The notes under the pieces: generated by a model | The model's input: only the letters and a program-made list of their open reading frames with translations | What the model was told of the DNA's origin: nothing | Databases searched by the model: none | Source of the DNA: a virus | Strand: one strand, 5' to 3' | DNA: 64,000 bases | Virus record (IMG/VR): IMGVR_UViG_3300043570_001980 | Span: 248,001 to 312,000 of that record | Shown: positions 1 through 7,119 of the stretch, piece after piece | Position numbering within the stretch: position 1 is the first letter of the stretch | How the letters are laid out: each line of letters opens with the position of its first letter | Program-made: the position numbers and the translations under genes

Positions 1-1
1 G

Positions 2-262
2 TACACAGGCCCAAAAGGCAAGGGTTTTATACAACCCTATGACAAAATAAAAGCCACAGAAAAATGGGTGGAGTATGCGCTAGACATTGTGGACATGAGC
101 CGTATAATAATGTCAGTGGACTTCAACACCAAATGGCGCCTGGCAGAGGCCCTGGAAGTAGCTGAACGCAAAAAGGCTTATATGTACCGGCACAAAAATT
201 TTGACGTTACTCGTGCCGCAAGACTTTTTGATGCAGTAAAAGATTTACCCAAAACTAAGTAA
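2..262 (+). CDS. Unknown protein, 5' end outside window
   Basis: The reading frame is open from the first bases of the window to a stop at 260-262, so only the C-terminal 86 residues or so are visible. The fragment begins YTGPKGKGFIQPYDKI and continues as a charged, probably helical segment rich in Arg, Lys and Glu, ending LPKTK. A GTG at 68 could be an internal start, but coding similarity in style continues upstream of it, so a truncated longer gene is preferred. It lies 8 nt before the next gene on the same strand and is probably co-transcribed with it. I do not recognise the family. Confidence 0.6.
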   Translation, partial: YTGPKGKGFIQPYDKIKATEKWVEYALDIVDMSRIIMSVDFNTKWRLAEALEVAERKKAYMYRHKNFDVTRAARLFDAVKDLPKTK

Positions 263-270
263 GGACTAAC

Positions 271-1416
271 ATGATTGCCCAAACTAAAATTAAACCACCC
301 AAGCCATTGAACCCACGTAGTGCAGATACCAATCACATGGGCCAGGAACCTGCTTGGACACATCAGCCCACAGACTATCGCATCAGTGCATTAAGCAAAG
401 CATTTGGTTGGTACAATTACTTTTACGGCAAAAAAGACGCCAAGGACATGATTGCATCCTATTTGGATCGGCGTGAACGTATCCGAGATGCCAAACAGAT
501 TCGCAGTCTTGGCGACAGCCAAATTCGTCTGACCACAGGATGGCTCTGTCGCATGAGTGATATGGGGCTTGAGTTAACTGAACAAGAGCAGATCAAGCTG
601 GATAATATGATTCTCGAACTGTTAGAGATCAAAGAAGAAAAGAAAGAAGAAGTAATGGCCGAGGATGCGTCAGTGGCCAGAATAACCATTCAGGACCGGT
701 TGCGTGAAAAAGTATCCGAGTGCGCTGGTGAAATCGAAGGCCTGTTTGATGACTTTGTTACCGAGGGTGCCAAAATGTCAGCCAATATCAAACCGATTGC
801 CACAATACGTGGCATGAATGTGGCACCACAAATGATCAGCACCATTTCTGACATTTGGAAAAAACGACTAGAAGAATTTGAAGAAGTTGCCAAAGGCAAA
901 GACTCACAATTGGTTGAAGCGTACAGTTGCTATAGCAAAATTGACATTCGTAATATGATCAAGTTCTGTGAAACAGTGATCAACGACTGTGGCGCCTATG
1001 TGCAGATTAAAAAGGTCGAGCGCAAGCCGCGCAAGTCCAAACCCATTGATCCTGCCAAACTCACAGCCAAATTCAAGTATCTCAAAGAGTTTGCAGAACT
1101 CAAACTCAAGTCAGTGCCTGTTACAGGCTTGGTGGGTGCTACAGAAGCCTGGTTGTACGACACCAAAAAACGCAAGTTGATCCATGTCACAGCAGACAGT
1201 CACATTGGCTCGCTTACTGTAAAAAGCAGTTCTATCATTGGGTTTGACGCCGCTACCAGTGTGCAAAAAACCCTGCGTAAGCCTGCAGAACAGATCAAAG
1301 CGTTGCTGTCAGTAGGAGCACCACAAGCTCGTAAGGTATTCAAGGACATCAAGGCCACAGATACCAAGTTTAACGGACGTGGCAATGAGAATTTGATACT
1401 GTTGAAGGTGCGCTAA
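271..1416 (+). CDS. Conserved phage protein of unknown function
   Basis: A 381-residue soluble protein with no signal peptide or membrane segment. It starts with a Pro/Lys-rich stretch (MIAQTKIKPPKPLNP), then has a helical, charged middle with Glu/Lys runs (IKEEKKEEV, about residue 120), a basic linker near residue 250 (KKVERKPRKSKP) and a beta-rich C-terminus ending NENLILLKVR. It precedes a neck-protein gene and a late-type -10 element lies across its stop codon, so it may be the last gene of the preceding unit. The style resembles hypothetical proteins of T4-like aquatic phages. No catalytic motif was seen. Confidence 0.7.
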   Translation: MIAQTKIKPPKPLNPRSADTNHMGQEPAWTHQPTDYRISALSKAFGWYNYFYGKKDAKDMIASYLDRRERIRDAKQIRSLGDSQIRLTTGWLCRMSDMGLELTEQEQIKLDNMILELLEIKEEKKEEVMAEDASVARITIQDRLREKVSECAGEIEGLFDDFVTEGAKMSANIKPIATIRGMNVAPQMISTISDIWKKRLEEFEEVAKGKDSQLVEAYSCYSKIDIRNMIKFCETVINDCGAYVQIKKVERKPRKSKPIDPAKLTAKFKYLKEFAELKLKSVPVTGLVGATEAWLYDTKKRKLIHVTADSHIGSLTVKSSSIIGFDAATSVQKTLRKPAEQIKALLSVGAPQARKVFKDIKATDTKFNGRGNENLILLKVR

Positions 1417-1419
1417 ATA
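1413..1419 (+). promoter_or_regulatory. Late-type promoter element CTAAATA
   Basis: CTAAATA lies 18 nt before the neck-protein ATG and matches the T4 late -10 core (TATAAATA). It is followed by a short hairpin carrying the ribosome binding site. Confidence 0.5.
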
Positions 1420-1436
1420 TAGGGCAAGGAGCCCTA
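1420..1436 (+). promoter_or_regulatory. Hairpin with the ribosome binding site in its loop
   Basis: TAGGGC and GCCCTA form a 6-bp stem around the loop AAGGA, just before the ATG at 1438. The purine-rich loop is the Shine-Dalgarno sequence, so the hairpin may present or modulate it. Confidence 0.4.
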
Positions 1437-1437
1437 C

Positions 1438-2202
1438 ATGGCAGATCAAACACTAGACCCGCTGAAGAAACAACTGATAGAATATGTGCAGTTACAACTA
1501 GCCAGTCAAATAATTGACATTGAGCTAGACCCGGCACACTTTGAAGCCGCTTATCAAAAAACCATAGGCACCTATCGCCAACGTGCGCAAAATGCCTATG
1601 AAGAAAGCTACAGCTTTATGGAATTGCTTAACGATGTAAATGAATACACGTTGCCACAAGAAGTCACACAGGTTCGACAAATTTTTAGACGCACAATTGG
1701 CCTCAGCACCGGAGGTGGTGGCACAAGCTTTGACCCGTTTGGCGCCGCAACTTTAAACACTTATCTATTGAATTTTAATCAGCAACAAGGCGGCCTTGCA
1801 ACCTACGATTTTTATCAACAGTATGTTGAACTGGCCGCTCGTATGTTTGGTGGATATATCAACTTTACCTGGAATCCTGTTACAAAAAAACTACAACTAA
1901 TTCGTGACCCAAAAGGCACTGGCGAAGTGGTGTTGTTATGGACCTACAATCTCAAACCTGAAATTACTCTGTTAAGCGACTTTCAGATTAGTCAATGGAT
2001 ACGTGATTTTATGGTTGCCGCCGCTAAAATGATCATTGGCGAAGCACGTGAAAAGTTTGGCACCATTGCAGGCCCTCAAGGCGGTGGCACTTTAAATGGA
2101 TCAGCAATGAAAAGCGAAGCACAAACTCAAATGGATAGATGTATAGAAGATCTAAAACTCTATGTAGATGGATCACAGCCGCTGACATTGGTCATTGGTT
2201 AA
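1438..2202 (+). CDS. Neck protein, gp13-like
   Basis: A 254-residue structural protein. Segments such as DIELDPAHFEAAYQKTIG, NEYTLPQEVTQVRQIFRR, YDFYQQYVELAARMFGG and INFTWNPVTKKLQLIRDP are characteristic of the neck protein (T4 gp13 type) of marine T4-like phages, which closes the head after packaging and carries the tail joint. Length agrees with the family (about 250-310 residues). It has a strong AAGGA ribosome binding site and a late promoter. The exact assignment to gp13 rather than gp14 is from memory of the family and is less certain than its being a neck/virion protein. Confidence 0.65.
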   Translation: MADQTLDPLKKQLIEYVQLQLASQIIDIELDPAHFEAAYQKTIGTYRQRAQNAYEESYSFMELLNDVNEYTLPQEVTQVRQIFRRTIGLSTGGGGTSFDPFGAATLNTYLLNFNQQQGGLATYDFYQQYVELAARMFGGYINFTWNPVTKKLQLIRDPKGTGEVVLLWTYNLKPEITLLSDFQISQWIRDFMVAAAKMIIGEAREKFGTIAGPQGGGTLNGSAMKSEAQTQMDRCIEDLKLYVDGSQPLTLVIG

Positions 2203-2228
2203 TAGATATCAATTTGAAAATATAACAG

Positions 2229-2257
2229 TTGACAGATACACTTGTATCTGTTACACT
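2229..2257 (+). promoter_or_regulatory. Sigma-70 promoter with operator-like palindrome
   Basis: TTGACA (2229-2234), 17-bp spacer, TACACT (2252-2257). The spacer and end of the -35 contain the perfect inverted repeat CAGATACA-CT-TGTATCTG (2233-2250), placed where a repressor would block RNA polymerase. It drives the radical SAM gene at 2286. Confidence 0.65.
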
Positions 2258-2285
2258 TGCTGGAATTGCCCTCAGACAACTAAAA

Positions 2286-3746
2286 ATGAATTTTACAAGC
2301 CTTAATAATATAAACAACGAAACCAAAGATATGGTCGTTCTTTCTGTTCCTTGGACAGAAACAACCTTTGCCATTATGGCTCCTGCGGCATTAAAACCGG
2401 TGGTTGAAAAGGCTGGGCTGTCATGCTTGGCAATAGATCTTAATGGTGACATTGTTAATCTAGTTAATAGCCATCCCAATAGGGAAGAAATTATTTCTTT
2501 TTTCTTTGATGGGTATGTTAATAAAAATATCGAATCCTGGTTGAATGATATGTTTATTTCTGCGGCAAGCCAGATTGTATCGTACAAACCAAAATATGTT
2601 GGCATTAGTGTTTTTAGCTATCTGGGTCAGCACAGTATGAAATGGCTGGCATATTTTATTAGAAAATTAGATCCAACAATTAAAATTATTATTGGTGGTC
2701 CTGGATGCTTACAACATAATTTTACTGGACCTGCACCACTGGCTGAAGAATTAGTAACCAATGGAATTGTTGATTATCACATTCGCGGAGATGGAGAACA
2801 TGCATTGTTTGAATTGCTCACTGGCAATGATGATTATTCAGGAATCAATGATCCCACATGGAAAGAACTAAACCGAGAAGAGTTATCTTTACTACCAATA
2901 CCTGATTACACTGACTATGATTTTTCAATCTACAATAAAAAAATTCTTGGAATTATGGGCAGTAGAGGCTGTGTTAGAAAATGTAAATTCTGTGATTACA
3001 TTGAAAACTGGAAAAACTTTACCTGGCGCACAGCCGATCATGTATTTTCAGAAATGATCGAACAAAATAAAAAGTACAACATACGAACATTTAAGTTTCA
3101 AGATGCTCTCACAAACGGAAATCTCAAAGAGTTTCATAGATTTACATCTTTGTTAAGCGAATATAATCGTGCAAACCCTGATAATTCTTTTTCTTGGTCG
3201 GGTTACTATATTTTTAGAGAAAGAATTCCAACATCAGAAAGAGACTGGGAGTTGGTAGCAGGAAGTGGTGCAGAAATTTTAATTGTTGGCATTGAAAATT
3301 TAAACGAACATATCCGATACCACATGGGCAAAAAGTTTTCAAATGCATCAATTGATTTCCACCTTGAGCAAGCACAAAAATACGGAATAAAAATTAATTT
3401 TCTTGCACTGGTTGGCTGGGTAAATGAAGTAAGAAAAGATATTGATTACACTAAAAAATGGCTAGACGAACATGTTCGGTTCAAAGACGTAATTACTTTT
3501 CAGTGGGGCGGCAGTTTAGGCATATTCACCAACACTTATTTAGATAGACACAAGGACGAACTTGGCATTACCATGATTGGGTCAAACCCGCAGGCCTGGA
3601 TCAATAAAGAAACCGGCAGTACACCAGAAGTTCGTGCAGAATGGGTCACTGAGTTAAACAATCACAGTAAAGCGTTGGGATATACTGTGCATGAACGATT
3701 AGATAATCATTTTATTCTTGAGACGTTAATGAATGCAAAAAATTAA
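2286..3746 (+). CDS. B12-binding-type radical SAM enzyme
   Basis: About 486 residues from the ATG at 2286; a TTG at 2229 would add 19 residues but coincides with the -35 box, so ATG is preferred. The N-terminal half has a Rossmann-like region typical of cobalamin-binding domains (KYVGISVFSYLG, then IKIIIGGPGCLQ). The second half has the [4Fe-4S] cluster motif CVRKCKFC (CX3CX2C) after GIMGSRG, the arrangement of B12-dependent radical SAM proteins that methylate or rearrange unactivated carbons. A C-terminal region of about 200 residues completes the TIM-barrel type domain. The classical DxHxxG cobalamin ligand motif is not evident, so B12 may not be bound. The substrate is unknown; the next gene overlaps it by 14 nt and may be a partner. 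Confidence 0.8.
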   Translation: MNFTSLNNINNETKDMVVLSVPWTETTFAIMAPAALKPVVEKAGLSCLAIDLNGDIVNLVNSHPNREEIISFFFDGYVNKNIESWLNDMFISAASQIVSYKPKYVGISVFSYLGQHSMKWLAYFIRKLDPTIKIIIGGPGCLQHNFTGPAPLAEELVTNGIVDYHIRGDGEHALFELLTGNDDYSGINDPTWKELNREELSLLPIPDYTDYDFSIYNKKILGIMGSRGCVRKCKFCDYIENWKNFTWRTADHVFSEMIEQNKKYNIRTFKFQDALTNGNLKEFHRFTSLLSEYNRANPDNSFSWSGYYIFRERIPTSERDWELVAGSGAEILIVGIENLNEHIRYHMGKKFSNASIDFHLEQAQKYGIKINFLALVGWVNEVRKDIDYTKKWLDEHVRFKDVITFQWGGSLGIFTNTYLDRHKDELGITMIGSNPQAWINKETGSTPEVRAEWVTELNNHSKALGYTVHERLDNHFILETLMNAKN

Positions 3747-4176
3747 TCATTGTTTTATTGAATTTGATCTTGAGTTTGGGTGCATTAATAATAAACTCAT
3801 GACTGTTACATTGTCTTCGGGCGATAATGTTACTCAGGTCCAGCCAGAGTTAGTCGATGGGCAGTATCTGTCTAAATCTAGGCTTTACATAGATCTACCA
3901 GCAGTGGTAAAGTTACGTTTCAGTGGTAAAGATCACAATACTGATGTGATTTTTGATCAGGATGGAAAAATCACACAAGACATGTATGTCAAAATACTCA
4001 GAGTTAATCTCGATGGGTTTAATCTAAATGAAAAATTCATTCATCAAGGATTAACCATTGACACCACAGACGGACAATCTTGGACCACAAGCTACATTGG
4101 TTTTAATGGTGAAATATTGTTAGATCTGTCAGAGCCAAACGTTTTCCTTCAATACTATTCAATTTTAAATAGGTAA
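3733..4176 (+). CDS. Unknown beta-rich protein
   Basis: A 147-residue protein with many short beta-type segments and few charged helices (IEFDLEFGCINNKL, VVKLRFSGKD, TWTTSYIGFNGEILLDL), no signal peptide and no Cys cluster. It overlaps the end of the radical SAM gene by 14 nt, suggesting translational coupling. Its stop codon lies inside a 19-bp palindrome. No family recognised; a binding-type beta-sandwich is a guess. Confidence 0.65.
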   Translation: MQKINHCFIEFDLEFGCINNKLMTVTLSSGDNVTQVQPELVDGQYLSKSRLYIDLPAVVKLRFSGKDHNTDVIFDQDGKITQDMYVKILRVNLDGFNLNEKFIHQGLTIDTTDGQSWTTSYIGFNGEILLDLSEPNVFLQYYSILNR

Positions 4177-4189
4177 TCATTGATTACCT
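4171..4189. promoter_or_regulatory. 19-bp palindrome at gene end, upstream of a promoter
   Basis: AGGTAATCA-T-TGATTACCT is a perfect 9+1+9 inverted repeat covering the stop codon of the gene ending at 4176 and ending 6 bp before the -35 box at 4196. There is no T-run, so an operator is as likely as a terminator. Confidence 0.5.
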
Positions 4190-4195
4190 AATATA

Positions 4196-4224
4196 TTGAC
4201 ACTGACAACAATTGGTGTTATACT
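4196..4224 (+). promoter_or_regulatory. Sigma-70 promoter for dexA-like gene
   Basis: TTGACA (4196-4201), exactly 17 bp, TATACT (4219-4224). The ATG at 4231 is only 6 nt beyond the -10, so transcription should begin at or next to the start codon. Confidence 0.75.
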
Positions 4225-4230
4225 ACTTTC

Positions 4231-4752
4231 ATGGATCTCATGATTGACATTGAAACAGTAGGCACAGGCCCAGAAGCTTGTATCTTAACTATTGCCGCAC
4301 AGGCATTTGATCCGTTTATTCGCGGATATTACAGCCAGCAGTACTATGCTAGAATTGATATTGAAAGCCAACAAGGGCGCAATATTGAACAAGGCACTAT
4401 AGATTGGTGGGCCACACAGCCTACTGCGGCCAGAGAAGAAGCATTTGCCGAAGACGGGCGAATACCACTAAAACAATCACTAGAAGAACTAGGCAAGCTT
4501 ATATGGCGTAGTAAGCGAATATGGGCTAATGGTCCTACATTTGATATGAACATTTTAGAACATGCTTACAAGAGTTATAGTATTCCGTTGCCCTGGAAAT
4601 TTTATGTTGTTCGGGATGCTAGAACAGTCTATGGGTTATGCCCGGGTCTTGACAAATATCCTGCCAGTCACCACGCCCTTGAAGATTGTCGCAGACAAAT
4701 TGACCTGTTACACGACAGTTTGGAAACCCTTAACATTAAGGAACTGGTCTAA
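4231..4752 (+). CDS. dexA: DEDD-family 3'-5' exonuclease, DexA-like
   Basis: A 173-residue exonuclease of the DnaQ/RNase H-like fold. Exo I is visible as MIDIETVG (Asp6, Glu8), Exo II as NGPTFDMNIL and Exo III as HHALEDC, the four acidic residues that hold two metal ions. The segment QGTIDWWATQP matches the position of the IDWW-type motif in T4 exonuclease A (DexA, 227 aa) and related exonucleases. T4 DexA degrades single-stranded DNA from the 3' end. The protein is somewhat shorter than DexA. It has its own strong sigma-70 promoter and no visible ribosome binding site, so it is probably translated from a leaderless mRNA. Confidence 0.8.
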   Translation: MDLMIDIETVGTGPEACILTIAAQAFDPFIRGYYSQQYYARIDIESQQGRNIEQGTIDWWATQPTAAREEAFAEDGRIPLKQSLEELGKLIWRSKRIWANGPTFDMNILEHAYKSYSIPLPWKFYVVRDARTVYGLCPGLDKYPASHHALEDCRRQIDLLHDSLETLNIKELV

Positions 4753-5360
4753 TGCCCAGCACATTGATAGTTGCTTTTGCCCCTGGCGCCAGAGGATTTA
4801 CACTGGGCAAGTGGTTACTAAACAATAAGATTGCTTGTGCTTGCATGAACAGTGGCTCAGAGTTTAACGAAGTTAATCATACGTTTGTTCCGTGGTATAA
4901 TGATGTTTTATTTCATTTCAACAGTGAAACTCGTGACACGTATTTAAAAATTAATGAATTACTGCTTGATACTAATTTAGAATCTAGTGAGTTAATGGAA
5001 TTAATTGGCACCAGTAAACATATACCTTTTAAAACTCAAACAATACCAGCATTGGTGTTGACACACCATGCAACACCTCAAGGCCTAATAAAATTAAAAA
5101 AAGCACTAAATGGAACTGTAATTAGAATTACATTTTCAGATGAAGAGCAAGCATCACAAAGTATGCATAGAAAAATGAAACTAGATAATGATTATCTGGT
5201 TGCAATGCAACTGGATAATGTAACAACATTCTATGAATCAACATATCAATCAGAATATATTCCTTTCTTAGAAGATTTTGATTTTGCAATTAATGTTAAA
5301 CTAGATCAAGTTAACTTGTTTGATTTAAATTTTTTAAAAGACAACATATCACAACAATAA
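4752..5360 (+). CDS. Unknown protein with N-terminal PGxRG motif
   Basis: A 202-residue protein starting at an ATG that overlaps the previous stop (TAATG). The N-terminus (LIVAFAPGARGFTLGKWLL) has a beta strand followed by a Gly-rich turn and helix, which recalls the start of nucleotide- or PAPS-binding folds but is not a true Walker A. Similar N-termini occur in the genes at 27892 and 45155. The rest is rich in Asn, Leu and Thr without recognisable catalytic residues. A sulfotransferase-like role is only a weak possibility. Confidence 0.6.
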   Translation: MPSTLIVAFAPGARGFTLGKWLLNNKIACACMNSGSEFNEVNHTFVPWYNDVLFHFNSETRDTYLKINELLLDTNLESSELMELIGTSKHIPFKTQTIPALVLTHHATPQGLIKLKKALNGTVIRITFSDEEQASQSMHRKMKLDNDYLVAMQLDNVTTFYESTYQSEYIPFLEDFDFAINVKLDQVNLFDLNFLKDNISQQ

Positions 5361-5368
5361 CTATTAGT

Positions 5369-6067
5369 ATGAAAAAAGTTTTAGTATCAGGATGTAGTTA
5401 CACAGTTAGACAACTGTGGCCTGAACATCTATTTCAAGGATGTGCAGTCACAAACAGGGCCCGTGGCGGAGCAGGCAATGACTTTATAAGTTTTAGTATA
5501 TTTGATGATATAAGAACTAATGGTAAACCTGATTTTGTCTTTATTCTGTGGTCAGGAATTCGCCGTAGAGAAGCATATTTTCCAAAAGAAACCAGGGACC
5601 TGGTATTTAAAGATGCGTTAATTGGACCAACACAGGATAGTATTGCAGTTTTTTCTGGTGGGAATTTTTTTAAATATAAAGGCAATGTTAAACCTTCTTA
5701 CCACCCGGAAGTTGATGATTTTTTTAAATTACAATATTCAAGTAGTAATGAACAGTTTTTAGTAGAGCAATCGTCACAAAAAATTTTAGCCTGTCATTCA
5801 TTCTTGGAGTCGCAGAAAATTGACTATAGATTTAGTTTTATATACAATATCTTTAGCAACGATTTTGATTGGGCTCCTGCGCTAGGATCAGCTGTGTCTA
5901 AGTCAGATGGTTATTTGAACTTTTTAGACTGGAACAAGTACATTAATATTACACCGTTTGAGTACGGAATTAAAAATGATTTAATGTCCAGTGACAATAT
6001 GCACTTGACTCATCCTGGTATGAACTCTTGGGCAGATGATATTTCTGTTCACCTACCTAAATTTTAA
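5369..6067 (+). CDS. SGNH/GDSL-like hydrolase domain protein
   Basis: A 232-residue protein beginning KKVLVSGCSYT, the block I pattern of SGNH hydrolases with Ser in a GxS turn, followed by a conserved-type Gly/Asn segment (ARGGAGNDF, block II/III-like) and a C-terminal DNMHLTHPG that would supply the catalytic Asp and His. SGNH enzymes are esterases or acetyl transferases on lipids and sugars. In phages such genes often accompany glycan genes. No signal peptide. A second protein of this type is at 50973. Activity is inferred from motifs only. Confidence 0.6.
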   Translation: MKKVLVSGCSYTVRQLWPEHLFQGCAVTNRARGGAGNDFISFSIFDDIRTNGKPDFVFILWSGIRRREAYFPKETRDLVFKDALIGPTQDSIAVFSGGNFFKYKGNVKPSYHPEVDDFFKLQYSSSNEQFLVEQSSQKILACHSFLESQKIDYRFSFIYNIFSNDFDWAPALGSAVSKSDGYLNFLDWNKYINITPFEYGIKNDLMSSDNMHLTHPGMNSWADDISVHLPKF

Positions 6068-6080
6068 CAAGGATTCTTTG

Positions 6081-6728
6081 ATGATTATTGGCATTTGTGG
6101 ATTTATTGGTAGTGGCAAAGATACTATTGCAGACTATCTAGTTAATATACATGAATTTAGACGAGAAAGCTTTGCAAATTCTCTTAAAGATGCAGTAGCC
6201 CATGTGTTTGGATGGAACCGAACAATGCTGGAAGGCCGCACAAAGACCGCACGTGAGTGGCGTGAGCAAGTGGACCCATGGTGGTCTGACCGCCTAAACA
6301 TGCCCGAACTAACTCCGCGCTTGATGCTACAACTTTGGGGTACTGAAGTATGCCGCAAAGGATTTCATGATGATATATGGATTGCTAGCTTAGAAGCACG
6401 TTTACGTAACAGCAAAGACAGTATTGTTATCAGTGATTGCCGCTTTCCTAATGAGATTAATGCTATTAAACAAGCTGGTGGAAAAGTTATTTGGGTTCAA
6501 CGGGGTGAGTTGCCAAGTTGGCATATTATGGCAGCAAAGGCAAACAAAGGTGATATACTCGCCAAAGAGAAGCTCAAAAGTCTAGGCGTACATGCTAGTG
6601 AAACAGCCTGGGTTGGTACAGACTTTGATGCTATAGTTGATAACAATGGAACTATGGATCATTTGTATAAACAGATCAATGATCTGGTGACAAGTCTCCG
6701 GGTTTCCACGGAAGATCAAGCCGACTAA
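6081..6728 (+). CDS. 1: Deoxynucleoside monophosphate kinase (T4 gp1-like)
   Basis: About 215 residues from the ATG at 6081, chosen over an upstream ATG at 6036 because it directly precedes the P-loop and follows an AAGGA ribosome binding site. The P-loop is IGICGFIGSGKDT. Following segments (FRRESFANSLKDAV, FGWNRTMLEG, LMLQLWGTEVCRKG, IVISDCRFPNEI) match the dNMP kinase family of T4 gp1, which phosphorylates dNMPs, including modified ones in T4, to feed phage DNA synthesis. T4 gp1 is 241 aa. Its 3' end overlaps the convergent HNH gene by 53 nt. In T4 the gene lies near structural genes, as here. Confidence 0.9.
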   Translation: MIIGICGFIGSGKDTIADYLVNIHEFRRESFANSLKDAVAHVFGWNRTMLEGRTKTAREWREQVDPWWSDRLNMPELTPRLMLQLWGTEVCRKGFHDDIWIASLEARLRNSKDSIVISDCRFPNEINAIKQAGGKVIWVQRGELPSWHIMAAKANKGDILAKEKLKSLGVHASETAWVGTDFDAIVDNNGTMDHLYKQINDLVTSLRVSTEDQAD

Positions 6729-7020
6729 TTTCTACAATACAATTAAGACAAATAGTTTTTAAATTTCTTAGCTCGGTACTGTTTAAATCACCATCAACGT
6801 GATATACCAGTAGCTGACTTGGATGCCTAGCTTTAAAGCCGCAACGGTCACATGCGGCTTTTTTCTTGTAACCATTTAACTGCCATCTTGGACTTTGCGG
6901 TTTAAGTTTTTTCTTCTTGCGTATACAAGCATTGCAACGTTTGCGATAATAAATCTTACTATTGTGGTAACCGTTTACAGCAGACAAGTTCTTTTTACAT
7001 ACTTCACATAATGGTCTCAT
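6676..7020 (-). CDS. HNH endonuclease-like zinc protein
   Basis: A 114-residue minus-strand protein. The N-terminal half has CEVC and CNAC pairs; the C-terminal half has CDRCGF, then YHVDGDLNSTELRNLKTICLNC, the H...N...C-x2-C pattern of small HNH nucleases. Small free-standing HNH genes in T4-like phages are usually homing-type endonucleases. It sits alone on the minus strand between dNMP kinase and the sheath gene, with its own TATAAATA late promoter 5 nt before the ATG and a + strand terminator hairpin embedded in its coding sequence. Confidence 0.7.
   Translation of the reverse strand: MRPLCEVCKKNLSAVNGYHNSKIYYRKRCNACIRKKKKLKPQSPRWQLNGYKKKAACDRCGFKARHPSQLLVYHVDGDLNSTELRNLKTICLNCIVEISRLDLPWKPGDLSPDH
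6835..6864 (+). terminator. Terminator for the dNMP kinase unit, inside HNH gene
   Basis: AAAGCCGCA and TGCGGCTTT form a 9-bp stem with a 9-nt loop, ending in TTTTTT (6859-6864). It would end + strand transcripts from upstream and lies within the zinc-ribbon codons of the minus-strand HNH gene. Confidence 0.6.
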
Positions 7021-7025
7021 ACAGT

Positions 7026-7033
7026 TATTTATA
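7026..7033 (-). promoter_or_regulatory. Late promoter TATAAATA for the HNH gene
   Basis: A perfect T4-type late promoter on the minus strand (TATTTATA on +), 5 nt before the HNH ATG at 7020. Transcription would begin at or beside the start codon. Confidence 0.65.
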
Positions 7034-7040
7034 TGGCGAA

Positions 7041-7065
7041 CCTTAATTAAGGCACCGGTTACCGG
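7041..7065. promoter_or_regulatory. Two adjacent palindromes between divergent genes
   Basis: CCTTAATTAAGG (7041-7052) and CCGGT-T-ACCGG (7055-7065) lie side by side between the HNH and sheath genes. Their role is unknown; protein binding sites are possible. Confidence 0.35.
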
Positions 7066-7084
7066 CTGAGTTTTGCCATAATTG

Positions 7085-7091
7085 CTAAATA
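7085..7091 (+). promoter_or_regulatory. Late-type element CTAAATA for tail sheath
   Basis: CTAAATA lies 28 nt before the sheath ATG, which also has an AAAAGGATG ribosome binding site. Confidence 0.5.
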
Positions 7092-7119
7092 TTGATAACC
7101 ATTTTAAAAGGATGAAATT

